Origin: a bacterium
GTDB lineage: Bacteria; Desulfobacterota; Deferrisomatia; Deferrisomatales; Deferrisomataceae
Assembly: GCA_027021615.1 (NCBI GenBank)
Contig: JALUTY010000123.1
Span: 1-33,202 of the forward strand
Direction: 5' to 3'
Length of the DNA: 33,202 nt
In this document: one piece after another, positions 8,739 through 15,878 of the stretch
How the letters are laid out: every line of letters starts with the position of its first letter
Position numbering within the stretch: the first letter of the stretch is position 1
Position numbers and translations under genes: made by a program
Notes under the pieces: generated by a model
What the model was told of the DNA's origin: nothing
Databases searched by the model: none
What the model saw: the letters and a program-made list of their open reading frames with translations, nothing else

Positions 8739-9758
8739 ATGAAGAGATCCTACAGCGTGGCGGTGGTGGGGGCGACCGGAGCGGTGGGAACGGAGATGGT
8801 CCGGGTGCTGGAGGAACGGGAGTTTCCGGTGGCCGAGCTGCGGCCCCTTGCCTCGGCCCGGAGCGCCGGTACCGAGGTGCGGTTTCGGGGGGACGAGGTG
8901 CGGGTCCGGGAGCTCACCGACCGGAGCTTTGAGGGGATCGACATCGCGCTGTTCTCTGCCGGAGGCTCGGTGAGCGCCCGGTTCGCCCCGGCCGCGGCCG
9001 GGGCGGGGGCGGTGGTGGTGGACAACACCAGCCACTTCCGGATGGAGCCGGACGTACCGCTGGTGGTGCCCGAGGTCAACCCCCACGCCATCGCCGGGTA
9101 CAAGGCCCGTGGGATCATCGCCAACCCCAACTGCTCCACGATCCAGATGGTGGTGGCGCTCAAGCCCCTGCACGACCGGGCCCGGATCCGGAGGGTGGTG
9201 GTCAGCACCTACCAGGCCGTCTCGGGGACGGGCAAGCGGGCCATCGAGGAGCTGGAGTGCCAGAGCCGGGAGTTGCTGAGCTTCCGCGAGCCCACCTGCC
9301 AGGTGTACCCGCACCAGATCGCGTTCAACTGCCTGCCCCAGATCGACGTTTTCCTGCCCAACGGGTACACCAAGGAAGAGATGAAGATGGTCAACGAGAC
9401 CAAGAAGATCTTTGAGGACGACTCGGTGCGGGTGACCGCCACCACCGTGCGTGTGCCGGTGTTCTACGGCCACTCCGAGGCGGTGAACGTGGAGCTCGAG
9501 GAGAAGCTAACAGCCCAGGAGGCCCGGGAGCTTCTGGAGGACGCCCCCGGCGTGGTGGTGGTGGACGACCCGGCCGAGAGCCTCTACCCCCTGGCTGTGG
9601 ACGCGGCCGGCAAGGACCCGGTGTATGTAGGCCGGATCCGCGAGGACGAGAGCGTGGAGAACGGTCTGAACCTGTGGGTGGTGGCGGACAATGTGCGAAA
9701 AGGGGCGGCCCTGAACGCCGTGCAGATCGCCGAGATCCTGATCCGGGAGTATCTGTGA
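8739..9758 (+). CDS. asd: Aspartate-semialdehyde dehydrogenase
   Basis: 339 residues, normal for bacterial ASADH. It reduces aspartyl phosphate to aspartate semialdehyde with NADPH, the branch point to lysine/diaminopimelate, threonine and methionine. Signatures: Rossmann motif VGATGAVG (10-17), DNTSHFRM, the catalytic Cys in ANPNCSTIQM (C132), QAVSGTGKRA (159-168), and the acid-base His in VFYGHSEAVN (H245). The ATG at 8739 has AAGGAG 8 bases upstream. It is separated from the preceding lipoprotein gene by 155 bases of repeat-like sequence and is probably transcribed on its own or by read-through. Confidence 0.96.
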   Translation: MKRSYSVAVVGATGAVGTEMVRVLEEREFPVAELRPLASARSAGTEVRFRGDEVRVRELTDRSFEGIDIALFSAGGSVSARFAPAAAGAGAVVVDNTSHFRMEPDVPLVVPEVNPHAIAGYKARGIIANPNCSTIQMVVALKPLHDRARIRRVVVSTYQAVSGTGKRAIEELECQSRELLSFREPTCQVYPHQIAFNCLPQIDVFLPNGYTKEEMKMVNETKKIFEDDSVRVTATTVRVPVFYGHSEAVNVELEEKLTAQEARELLEDAPGVVVVDDPAESLYPLAVDAAGKDPVYVGRIREDESVENGLNLWVVADNVRKGAALNAVQIAEILIREYL

Positions 9759-9760
9759 GG

Positions 9761-9784
9761 TTGGGAGGCTAGGAGGCTAGGAAA
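9761..9784. repeat. Octameric tandem repeat downstream of asd, inverted orientation
   Basis: Three 8-base units (TTGGGAGG, CTAGGAGG, CTAGGAAA) follow the asd stop directly. They are the reverse-complement form of the octads upstream of asd and ruvA, so asd is flanked by inverted copies. Confidence 0.6.
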
Positions 9785-9789
9785 CGGCA

Positions 9790-10004
9790 AGTAACCCGGC
9801 GGCAAAATAGACTCGCTCTTTCTGGGGGGGGAGGCATGGGTCTCAGGAACCAGATTTCAGCGGACAGAAGACAGGAAATCCCGAGAAGCAGATCGGTGTC
9901 CCGGGGGATTCTCTCGACGCACCGAAGAGCCTTCTCCCTGTCCACCGACTCCTGAATTCTGTCCCCTGATACGGCCGCGCGCGGCTCTCCAGCAGACCCC
10001 ATGC
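9790..10004. repeat. Intergenic repeat element, degenerate copy E
   Basis: The left end TAACCCGGCGGCAAAATAG (9792-9810) matches the left end of copy B almost base for base. The right module (9973-10004: CGCGGCTCTCCAGCAGACCC) matches copies A-D. A heptad repeat is embedded between them. The right terminal inverted repeat is not recognisable here. The gap 9759-10108 between asd and the SH3-protein gene contains nothing else I can call as coding. Confidence 0.55.
9844..9878. repeat. Heptameric tandem repeat, CAGNNNN x5
   Basis: Five uninterrupted 7-base units all begin with CAG (starts at 9844, 9851, 9858, 9865, 9872) while the other four positions vary. It lies inside copy E. The same CAG heptad is found at 12456-12483. 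Confidence 0.65.
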
Positions 10005-10071
10005 GCCCGAGCTTTGGAGCGGTTCGAGAGCCGCCCCGCCGCCTCGGGGAATGCACGAACTTGCGGAGCAT

Positions 10072-10100
10072 GACATTAGCTCCCTAGCAGGCCGAAGGCC
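10072..10100. repeat. Two octads and a GGCC-GAA-GGCC hairpin
   Basis: GACATTAG and CTCCCTAG (10072-10087) are followed by GGCC-GAA-GGCC (10090-10100), the same arrangement as before asd. Read on the minus strand the hairpin lies 9 bases after the SH3-protein stop and could act as its transcript end, though no T-tract is seen. Confidence 0.45.
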
Positions 10101-10108
10101 CCAAACGG

Positions 10109-10780
10109 TCAGAAACGGAACTTGGCCCGGGTCTTGGCCCGGTGCCGGGACGAGGCGTACAGGTACCCCAGGATCCAGCCCCCCAGCAGCACCAGGGCCC
10201 CCGAGAAAAACCAGTAGAACCGCTCCCGGGTTTCGAGCCGTGCCGCATAGGTCCGCAGGCGGTCCAGCTCCTGCCGGGCCGCTGCGTTCTCCTGCTCGAG
10301 CGCGTCGGCCCGGGCTTTGAGCTGGGCCGCGTTCTTGTGGGCCTCCTTCCACTCGGCGAACTCCTTCTGGACCGCTGCGAGTTTCCGCTCGAGGCTTCGG
10401 GCCTGGGAGCCCGAGCGTTCGGCCTTCTGCTCCCACTCGGCCGCCCGTGCCTTCAGGTCGGCCAGCTCCCGGCGGAGTCTGCCCAGCTCGGCCTCGGCCG
10501 CCTTGAGGCGGGGCCCCTTGGGCGGATCTCCGGAGAGGTACCGGGCCACCACCCACCCCTCCTGGCCGTCGGGAGTGCGCACCTGGGCCCAGCCCTCCTG
10601 CTCGTCCAGCTTTTCCAGAGGGGTGCCCGTGGTCAGCATGGCGAGGATCTTGTAACCCAGGCCCGGGCCCGACCGCAGGGTGATCTCCAGCTGGTCCGTG
10701 ACGTAGAAGGTCTGCCCGGCCCAGGCCACGGCCGCGGCGAGCGGCAGGGTCAAGAGCAAAAAAAAGCGTAAGTGTCGCAT
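10109..10780 (-). CDS. SH3-domain, coiled-coil, single-TM envelope protein (TIGR04211-like)
   Basis: 223 residues. Order: signal peptide (1-21, AWA then G), bacterial SH3 domain (about 24-85, ending EGWVVARYL), long charged coiled coil (about 90-186), C-terminal membrane segment (about 188-209) and a basic tail (RHRAKTRAKFRF). This layout matches the proteobacterial YgiM/TIGR04211 family of inner-membrane proteins with a periplasmic SH3 head; their role is not settled. The ATG at 10780 gives a clean signal peptide. It lies alone on the minus strand, convergent with asd and divergent from yebC, with repeat-rich DNA on both sides. Confidence 0.88.
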   Translation of the reverse strand: MRHLRFFLLLTLPLAAAVAWAGQTFYVTDQLEITLRSGPGLGYKILAMLTTGTPLEKLDEQEGWAQVRTPDGQEGWVVARYLSGDPPKGPRLKAAEAELGRLRRELADLKARAAEWEQKAERSGSQARSLERKLAAVQKEFAEWKEAHKNAAQLKARADALEQENAAARQELDRLRTYAARLETRERFYWFFSGALVLLGGWILGYLYASSRHRAKTRAKFRF

Positions 10781-10811
10781 GGAAGCCCCCTTCGGCCCAC
10801 TGCGGGGCGGT

Positions 10812-10839
10812 CTAGAAACTAGAGACTAGAAACTGGAAA
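10812..10839. repeat. Heptameric tandem repeat, CTAGANA x4
   Basis: Units CTAGAAA, CTAGAGA and CTAGAAA are followed by CTGGAAA, with no gaps. CTAG is generally rare in proteobacterial DNA, which makes the cluster stand out. A two-unit version occurs at 20516-20529. Confidence 0.65.
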
Positions 10840-10850
10840 AATCTTTCTCG

Positions 10851-10889
10851 GCCCGTGAGGTGGGCAGGCTCTCCAACAGGCCCCTAGCC
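10851..10889. repeat. Partial intergenic repeat (right-end module)
   Basis: CCCGTGAGGTGGGCAGG, then CTCTCCAACAGGCCCCTAG, corresponds to the right-end module of copy D (GACGTGAGG..., CTCTCCACCAGCC). The phrase CCGTGAGGTG also occurs near 12745 and 20541. No left end is visible. Confidence 0.5.
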
Positions 10890-10927
10890 CCCTGGTTGGC
10901 GAGGTCCGTTTGGCTTGGGGGCCAGAA

Positions 10928-10960
10928 GACCATCGACCGTAGACCGACGACCGAAGTTAC
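10928..10960. repeat. Heptameric tandem repeat, GACCNNN x4, with GAAGTTAC tail
   Basis: GACC recurs at 10928, 10935, 10942 and 10949, exactly 7 bases apart, and runs into CCGAAGTTAC (10951-10960). The same ending follows the heptads before proS. No convincing promoter is visible in the rest of the gap (10961-11150). Confidence 0.6.
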
Positions 10961-11150
10961 TTGGATGCGCTTCCTCGGGTCATGGGCGGCCAGCGGGAAC
11001 CCCGGTGATTAGCACCCGCGTCGTTTCCCGTCAACACCTCCCGGGGGCCGGTGCCGGCCTTTCCTTGGCGGGCGGGGTTTTGTTACCTTGAGGCGTTTCA
11101 GACGGCTGCGGGGAGGCGGCGGTGACCCCAACGGTTTTGGAGGACGAACG

Positions 11151-11903
11151 ATGGCTGGCCACAGCAAATGGGCGAACATCAAGCACAAGAAGGCCCGGGA
11201 GGACGCGAAGCGCGGCAAGATCTTCTCCAAGTTGGCCAAGGAGATCACCGTGGCGGCCAAGCTCGGCGGCGGCGATCCCGAGGGCAATCCCCGGCTCCGT
11301 CACGCGATCGACAAGGCCCGTTCCTTCAATATGCCCAAAGACAACATCGAGCGGGCGATCAAGAAAGGGACCGGCGAGGCCGGTGGGGCCGACTACGAGC
11401 AGGTGACCTACGAGGGGTACGGCCCCGGAGGGGTGGCCGTGCTGGTGGAGGTGCTCACGGACAACCGCAACCGGACCGTGGGCGAGATCCGGCACGCGTT
11501 CAGCAAGAACAAGGGAAACCTGGGCGAGAACGGGTGCGTGGCCTGGCTGTTCGAGTCCAAGGGGTACCTGACCGTGCCCAAGTCCGCCGTGTCGGAGGAG
11601 GAGATCCTCGAGCTCGCCCTGGAGGCCGGGGCCGAGGACGTGCGGGACGGGGAAGAGGTGTGGGAGGTGCTGACCGAGCCCGACCAGTACGACGCGGTGC
11701 GCTCGGGGTTGGAACAGGCCGGGCTGGCGGTCGAGTCCGCTGAGGTCACCATGCTGCCCAAGAACACCGTGAAGCTCCAGGGCGCCGATGCGGAGCGGAT
11801 GCTCCGGTTGATGGAGATGCTCGAGGACAACGACGACGTCCAAAACGTGTACGCCAACTTCGACATCGAGGACGCCGAGATGGAGCGGATCGCCGGCCCA
11901 TGA
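11151..11903 (+). CDS. yebC: YebC/PmpR family protein
   Basis: 250 residues from the ATG at 11151, which gives the family's [14 protein letters not shown] start; GGAGG lies 7 bases upstream. An in-frame start 63 bases earlier is not favoured. Family landmarks seen: [61 protein letters not shown] and FEKN-like segments. Family members act as DNA-binding regulators or as helpers of translation through difficult peptides. Its TGA overlaps the ruvC ATG (ATGA, 11900-11903), the classical yebC-ruvC arrangement. Confidence 0.95.
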   Translation: MAGHSKWANIKHKKAREDAKRGKIFSKLAKEITVAAKLGGGDPEGNPRLRHAIDKARSFNMPKDNIERAIKKGTGEAGGADYEQVTYEGYGPGGVAVLVEVLTDNRNRTVGEIRHAFSKNKGNLGENGCVAWLFESKGYLTVPKSAVSEEEILELALEAGAEDVRDGEEVWEVLTEPDQYDAVRSGLEQAGLAVESAEVTMLPKNTVKLQGADAERMLRLMEMLEDNDDVQNVYANFDIEDAEMERIAGP

Positions 11904-12403
11904 GGCTGCGGGCCGCGGGCATCGATCCCGGCACGGGGCGAACCGGGTACGGGGTGGTGGAGATTGAGGGGAACCGGCTGCGCCACGTGGCCCACGGGGT
12001 CATCGTGACCCGGGCGGCGGACGGCCTGTCGGAGCGCCTGGGCCGGATCTACACGGGACTGCTGGAGGTGTTCGAGGCGCACCTGCCGGCCGAGGTGGGG
12101 GTAGAGGGCATCTTCCACGCCCGCAACGCTCGCTCGGCCCTGACCCTGGGCCACGCCCGGGGGGCCGCGCTGCTGGCGGCCCACCGGGCAGGACTGCCGG
12201 TGCACGAGTACTCGCCCATGCAGGTTAAGCTGGCCGTGGTGGGGTACGGCGCGGCGGACAAGCGTCAGGTGCAGGAGATGGTGCGGCGGCTCCTGGGCCT
12301 CGGCCGGGCCGCCCCTGCGGACGCCTCCGACGCCCTGGCCGTGGCGATCTGTCACCTGCAGACGGCCCGGACCCGGCGGGCCTTGGGTGGAGGGCAGAAG
12401 TGA
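11900..12403 (+). CDS. ruvC: Crossover junction endodeoxyribonuclease RuvC
   Basis: 167 residues, standard length. It resolves Holliday junctions by symmetric nicking, with RuvAB. The four acidic catalytic residues are visible at the expected spacing: D9 in [13 protein letters not shown]69 in VGVEGIF, and D141/D144 in [28 protein letters not shown] is the conserved DNA-contact region. Translationally coupled to yebC by a 4-base overlap. Unusually, ruvA does not follow directly: a terminator-like hairpin and 463 bases of repeat-rich DNA lie between. Confidence 0.96.
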   Translation: MRLRAAGIDPGTGRTGYGVVEIEGNRLRHVAHGVIVTRAADGLSERLGRIYTGLLEVFEAHLPAEVGVEGIFHARNARSALTLGHARGAALLAAHRAGLPVHEYSPMQVKLAVVGYGAADKRQVQEMVRRLLGLGRAAPADASDALAVAICHLQTARTRRALGGGQK

Positions 12404-12404
12404 G

Positions 12405-12426
12405 AGGGGCGCGCGGGCGCGCCTTT
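12405..12426 (+). terminator. Intrinsic terminator-like hairpin after ruvC
   Basis: GGCGCG (12408-12413), loop CGGG, CGCGCC (12418-12423), extended by G-T and A-T pairs, then TTT. It starts 2 bases after the ruvC stop. The T-run is short, so efficiency is uncertain. Confidence 0.5.
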
Positions 12427-12455
12427 CCAGCTCCTGTGGCGTGGGGCCTGCGATT

Positions 12456-12520
12456 CAGAAGCCAGAAGACAGACTTCAGCTCCAGTAGACCGCGAGGCGA
12501 CCTGTTTGCGAAGAAATAAC
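12456..12520. repeat. CAG heptads followed by a right-end-like repeat fragment
   Basis: Four 7-base units starting with CAG (12456, 12463, 12470, 12477) and a fifth displaced by one base. They are followed by GACCTGTTT and AATAACTCG (about 12500-12525), which resemble the right terminus of copy B (GCCTGTTT ... TTAATAATTCG). This suggests the tail of one element just before the start of another. Confidence 0.5.
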
Positions 12521-12564
12521 TCGACCCGATCCCCGCACAGTTTCGGCGGCGGGGCATGGGGTCC

Positions 12565-12740
12565 GCTTCCGGCCGCGCGCGAAGCCGGGTATTGAGATTC
12601 GCCGCGCAGGCACGGGGCACCAACGGTGGTTTCATGGCAGTCCGGCCGGGGACCGAACGGTTTCGCGGTGCGAGCGTTGGAGGCGCTGCGCGGCGAGCTA
12701 AGGAGCCGCACGCGGCTCTCCAGCAGACCCCATGCCCTCC
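12565..12740. repeat. Intergenic repeat element, copy C (between ruvC and ruvA)
   Basis: Long stretches match copy B: GCGCGAAGCCGGG, GAGATTCGCCGCGCAGGC, TGGTTTCATG, GGCGCTGCGCGGCGAGCTAA and CGGCTCTCCAGCAGACCCC. TCGCCGCGCAG (12599-12609) pairs perfectly with CTGCGCGGCGA (12686-12696). Farther right, GAGCCGC (12703-12709) and GCGGCTC (12712-12718) form a tight hairpin. The terminal inverted repeats seen in B are degraded. Short ORFs here are not convincing. Confidence 0.7.
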
Positions 12741-12810
12741 GAGACCGTGAGGTGGCGCCAAAGAGGCGGGGCCATGCTTGGAACACTCTGGAATCAAGCA
12801 GGTTTTCATG

Positions 12811-12851
12811 CGTCCTAGCATCCTAGCCTCCCAGCGTCCTAGCGGAAGTTA
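12811..12851. repeat. Octameric tandem repeat and GAAGTTAC tail before ruvA
   Basis: Four 8-base units end in AG (CGTCCTAG, CATCCTAG, CCTCCCAG, CGTCCTAG; 12811-12842) and run into CGGAAGTTAC (12842-12851), 15 bases before the ruvA ATG. The upstream 12745-12810 resembles 20540-20610 before the TlpA-like gene. Confidence 0.6.
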
Positions 12852-12866
12852 CACGAAAGGCCTCGC

Positions 12867-13463
12867 ATGATCGCTCGGTTGGCGGGTAAGGTGGAGCTGG
12901 TGGCCCCGGGGGAGGTGGTGGTCGAGACCGGAGGGGTGGGCTACCGGGTGTGGGTCCCCCTGGGAACCTACCAGGCCCTGTCGCGGCGGCCCGAGGCGTG
13001 CCGGCTGCGGGTGGTCACCCTGATCCGGGACGAGGAGATCCACCTCTACGGGTTCCGGACGGCCGAGGAGGAGAGCCTGTTCCGGGCCCTTCAGGGGGTC
13101 ACGGGCGTGGGGCCGAGGCTGGCGCTTCGGATCCTGTCGGGGTTGGTGGCGGCCGACCTGCGTTCCGCCCTGGCCCGGGCCGACCACGCGGCCCTCATCG
13201 CAATCCCCGGGGTGGGCAAGAAGCTGGCCCAGCGCCTGGTTCTGGAGCTGAAGGACAAGGTGGCTCCCTCCGAGCCGATCCCTGCGGCAACGAGCCCCGC
13301 CGGCCGGCCCGATCCCTCGTCCGAGGCGGTGGCCGCCCTGGAGGCGCTGGGCTACCCGGCCCGCACGGCGTCCGAGGCCGTGCGCCGAGCCCGGGACGAG
13401 GGGGCCGAGGGGGTGGAGCAAACCGTGAAGGCGGCGCTGCGCATCCTGGCGGCCCGCCGGTGA
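12867..13463 (+). CDS. ruvA: Holliday junction DNA helicase subunit RuvA
   Basis: 198 residues, normal length. It binds the four-way junction as a tetramer and loads RuvB. Order: N-terminal OB fold (1-65, [32 protein letters not shown]), two helix-hairpin-helix motifs ([16 protein letters not shown] about 76-91 and [15 protein letters not shown] about 109-123), linker, and a RuvB-binding C-terminal domain (about 150-198). The ATG at 12867 has AAAGG 8 bases upstream. The ruvB ATG follows 13 bases after its stop. Confidence 0.96.
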   Translation: MIARLAGKVELVAPGEVVVETGGVGYRVWVPLGTYQALSRRPEACRLRVVTLIRDEEIHLYGFRTAEEESLFRALQGVTGVGPRLALRILSGLVAADLRSALARADHAALIAIPGVGKKLAQRLVLELKDKVAPSEPIPAATSPAGRPDPSSEAVAALEALGYPARTASEAVRRARDEGAEGVEQTVKAALRILAARR

Positions 13464-13476
13464 GGAGCCCAGGTCC

Positions 13477-14496
13477 ATGAGTGAAACGGACCGGATCTTG
13501 ACCCCCGAGCCGTTGGCCGAGGACGCGCCCGCCGCGCCCAGCCTGCGGCCCTCCCGCCTGGAGGAGTACATCGGCCAGGAGCGGCTCCGGGCAAACCTCC
13601 GGGTGTTTATCGAGGCGGCCCGCCGCAGGGGCGAGCCCCTGGACCACGTGCTGTTCGCCGGGCCCCCGGGGCTGGGCAAGACCACCCTGGCCCATATCAT
13701 CGCCCAGGAGATGGGGGTGGGCATCGAGTGCACCGCCGGCCCGATTCTGGAGCGCGCCGGCGATCTCGCCGCGATCCTCACCAACCTGAAAGAGGGTGAC
13801 GTCCTGTTCATCGACGAGATCCACCGTCTGAGCCCGGTGGTGGAGGAGATCCTCTATCCGGCGATGGAGGACTTCCAGCTTGACATCCTGATCGGTCAGG
13901 GGCCCAGCGCCCGGTCGATCAAGATCGACCTGCCCCGGTTCACCCTGGTGGGGGCGACCACCCGGTCGGGCCTGCTCACGGCGCCCCTGCGGGACCGGTT
14001 CGGGGTGGTGGGCCGGATGGAGTTCTACGTCCCGGAGGAGCTGTGCCGGATCGTGACCCGGTCGGCCGGGGTGCTGGGCATCCCCATCACCGAGGACGGG
14101 GCCTGGGAGATCGCCCGGCGCAGCCGGGGCACGCCACGGATCGCCAACCGGCTGCTCCGACGGGTGCGGGACTTCGCCGAGATCCACCACACGGGCACCG
14201 TGACCCGGGAGGTGGCGGACCACGCCCTGGCGGCTCTGGAGGTGGACGCAGCCGGGCTCGACCGGATGGACCGGCGGCTCCTGGCCACGGTGATCGACCG
14301 GTTCAAGGGGGGGCCTGTGGGCATCGACAGCCTGGCGGCCGCGGTGGGCGAGCAGAGGGACACCCTTGAGGACGTGTACGAGCCGTACCTGATCCAGCAG
14401 GGGTACCTGGCCCGCACCGCCCGGGGCCGGGTGGCCCTCGAGAAGGCCTACGAGCACCTGGGCCGGCCGCTCCCCGCCCAGGGGAGGCTGTTCTGA
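13477..14496 (+). CDS. ruvB: Holliday junction branch-migration ATPase RuvB
   Basis: 339 residues, standard length. AAA+ motor that drives branch migration. Walker [10 protein letters not shown] (62-70, K68), Walker [10 protein letters not shown] (D113, E114), sensor 1 in GATTRSG (159-165), arginine-finger segment PLRDRFG (170-176), and a C-terminal winged helix ending in [11 protein letters not shown]. The ATG has a GAGGAG SD overlapping the ruvA stop region. Its TGA shares one base with the ATG of the next gene, a multiheme cytochrome (TGATG at 14494-14498), so the cytochrome is coupled to ruvB translation. Confidence 0.97.
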   Translation: MSETDRILTPEPLAEDAPAAPSLRPSRLEEYIGQERLRANLRVFIEAARRRGEPLDHVLFAGPPGLGKTTLAHIIAQEMGVGIECTAGPILERAGDLAAILTNLKEGDVLFIDEIHRLSPVVEEILYPAMEDFQLDILIGQGPSARSIKIDLPRFTLVGATTRSGLLTAPLRDRFGVVGRMEFYVPEELCRIVTRSAGVLGIPITEDGAWEIARRSRGTPRIANRLLRRVRDFAEIHHTGTVTREVADHALAALEVDAAGLDRMDRRLLATVIDRFKGGPVGIDSLAAAVGEQRDTLEDVYEPYLIQQGYLARTARGRVALEKAYEHLGRPLPAQGRLF

Positions 14497-15434
14497 TGGG
14501 CCGCCGTTGGGGGTGGGTGCTGGCGGCGGCGGTGTGGATCGCGGCCGCGGCCGCCTGGGCGGCCCCGCCCCCGGACCACAAGCAGCTCTTCTCGGGCACC
14601 TGGTTCCATGCCCCGGTGGCCGACGACGACTGCACGGTGTGCCACACCATCCACCGGGACCCGGTAGGGCCCAACCTCCAGGCGCCGGTGCCGGACCTGT
14701 GCTACGGCTGTCACGAGAACATGGCGGCCCGCGACCAGGTACACGAGCCGGTGGGGGAGGGCCGGTGCACCGACTGCCACCGGGTGCACACGAGCGATCA
14801 GCGAAAGCTCCTGGTCAAGCGGGTGCCGGACCTGTGCTACGGCTGCCACCCGGTGGACCGGGAGCACGTGGCCCGCAACACCGTGTGCACTTCGTGCCAC
14901 GAGGTGCACTCCTCCGACACCGCTCGGTTCCTCAAGGGCGAGCGCACCCGCAACTGCGGCCAATGCCACGCCGACAAGCGCCGGGGCGAGACCGTGCATC
15001 GCCCGGCCCGGGAGGGGAAGTGCCTCATGTGCCACTTCACCCACCCCGACCCCAGGTTCCAGAACCGGGGGCTGCGGGCCGGGTTCCCGCGCACGGCGTA
15101 CGCGCGGTACGAGAAGGGGGCCTACGCCCTGTGCGACCGGTGCCACCCGCCGGAGCTCCACGCCGACCCCGGGTTCCTGGGCACCCGGTTCCGGACCCGC
15201 ACCGAGAACCTCCACGCCCGCCACGTGCAGGGCGAGCGCGGGGTGACCTGCTCTGAGTGCCACGACGTGCACGCCTCGGACCGGCCCGCCCTGGTGGTGC
15301 CGTGGGTCCGGCTGCCCGAAAAGGAGCCGGTGCCCATGGGGTTCATCCGGTTCAGCACGGGGGGCACCTGCGGCCCGTCGTGCCACGACACGGCCACCTA
15401 TGTCCGGGAGGCCCCGGAGGAGGAGCTGCGGTGA
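14496..15434 (+). CDS. Decaheme-type periplasmic cytochrome c (paired CXXCH family)
   Basis: 312 residues. Signal peptide 1-23 (hydrophobic Ala/Trp run, cut near AWAA). Nine canonical heme motifs start at C46 (CTVCH), C69 (CYGCH), C91 (CTDCH), C114 (CYGCH), C131 (CTSCH), C154 (CGQCH), C176 (CLMCH), C213 (CDRCH) and C252 (CSECH). A tenth site, CGPSCH (C292-H297), has three residues between the cysteines. The paired spacing and repeated CHxVH/CHEVHSSD pattern fit NrfB-like or doubled-CXXCH electron carriers, which pass electrons to or from periplasmic or outer-membrane redox enzymes. The partner is unknown. Its end overlaps the start of a tetraheme cytochrome, so the pair probably works together. 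Confidence 0.93.
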   Translation: MGRRWGWVLAAAVWIAAAAAWAAPPPDHKQLFSGTWFHAPVADDDCTVCHTIHRDPVGPNLQAPVPDLCYGCHENMAARDQVHEPVGEGRCTDCHRVHTSDQRKLLVKRVPDLCYGCHPVDREHVARNTVCTSCHEVHSSDTARFLKGERTRNCGQCHADKRRGETVHRPAREGKCLMCHFTHPDPRFQNRGLRAGFPRTAYARYEKGAYALCDRCHPPELHADPGFLGTRFRTRTENLHARHVQGERGVTCSECHDVHASDRPALVVPWVRLPEKEPVPMGFIRFSTGGTCGPSCHDTATYVREAPEEELR

Positions 15435-15871
15435 GGCGGGCGGCGGTCTGGGCGATCTGGGCGATCCTGGCCGGCGCCCTTGCGGCCGGCGCGGCTGACC
15501 GGGTGGACTCGGGACCGGTGTTCCGGTACCTGGGGGCCAAGTGGTGCAAGCCCTGCCACAACCGCAACAGCCCCAACCCCAAGCTGCGGGTGTTCCACGG
15601 GTGGGAGGGCTCGGCCCACGCCAAGGCCTGGGAGGTGCTGCCGGACGAGGACAAGGGCAACCCCGTGTGCCTGCGGTGCCACACCACGGGGTACGGTCTG
15701 CCCCGCCGGGCCGACACCCGCCCCGAGGACCTGCGGGGCGTGCAGTGCGAGGCCTGCCACGGCCCGGGGAGCCACTACTTCCCCTGGCGGATCATGAAGG
15801 ACCCCGTGGTCTCCCGGGAGCGGGGCCTGGTGATCCCGGACCGGGACGTGTGCATGCGGTGCCACTGGTGA
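15431..15871 (+). CDS. Tetraheme cytochrome c, c554-like
   Basis: 146 residues from a GTG overlapping the previous stop by 4 bases (GTGA at 15431-15434). A longer frame reaching back to 15257 only shadows the upstream gene. Signal peptide 1-22 (AAGAAD). Four heme motifs: C39 CKPCH, C80 CLRCH, C106 CEACH, C141 CMRCH. Segments W-x-G-SAHAKAWEVL, CHTTGYG and GVQCEACHGPGSHY are typical of the cytochrome c554 family. The protein ends one residue after the last heme motif (CMRCHW), an abrupt but intact end. Probably a periplasmic electron-transfer partner of the decaheme protein. The ispG start follows after 7 bases. Confidence 0.9.
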   Translation: MRRAAVWAIWAILAGALAAGAADRVDSGPVFRYLGAKWCKPCHNRNSPNPKLRVFHGWEGSAHAKAWEVLPDEDKGNPVCLRCHTTGYGLPRRADTRPEDLRGVQCEACHGPGSHYFPWRIMKDPVVSRERGLVIPDRDVCMRCHW

Positions 15872-15878
15872 GGAGGCC

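Noticed and set aside
9844-10960. Tandem repeats considered as CRISPR
   Set aside because: Units are 7-8 bases without unique spacers of 25-40 bases, and no cas genes are present.
12686-12734. Reverse-strand motif GGAGAGCCGCGTGCGGCTCC considered as part of a group II intron
   Set aside because: Similarity to the GAGCCG-TGCGG phrase of such introns is only superficial. No reverse transcriptase or domain V/VI structure lies nearby.
12225-12821. Minus-strand small ORFs in the ruvC-ruvA gap, with similar peptides (GLLESR, SSPRSAS) opposite other repeat copies
   Set aside because: The peptide similarity follows from the DNA repeat itself. Frames shift between copies, there is no SD, and stops interrupt other copies.
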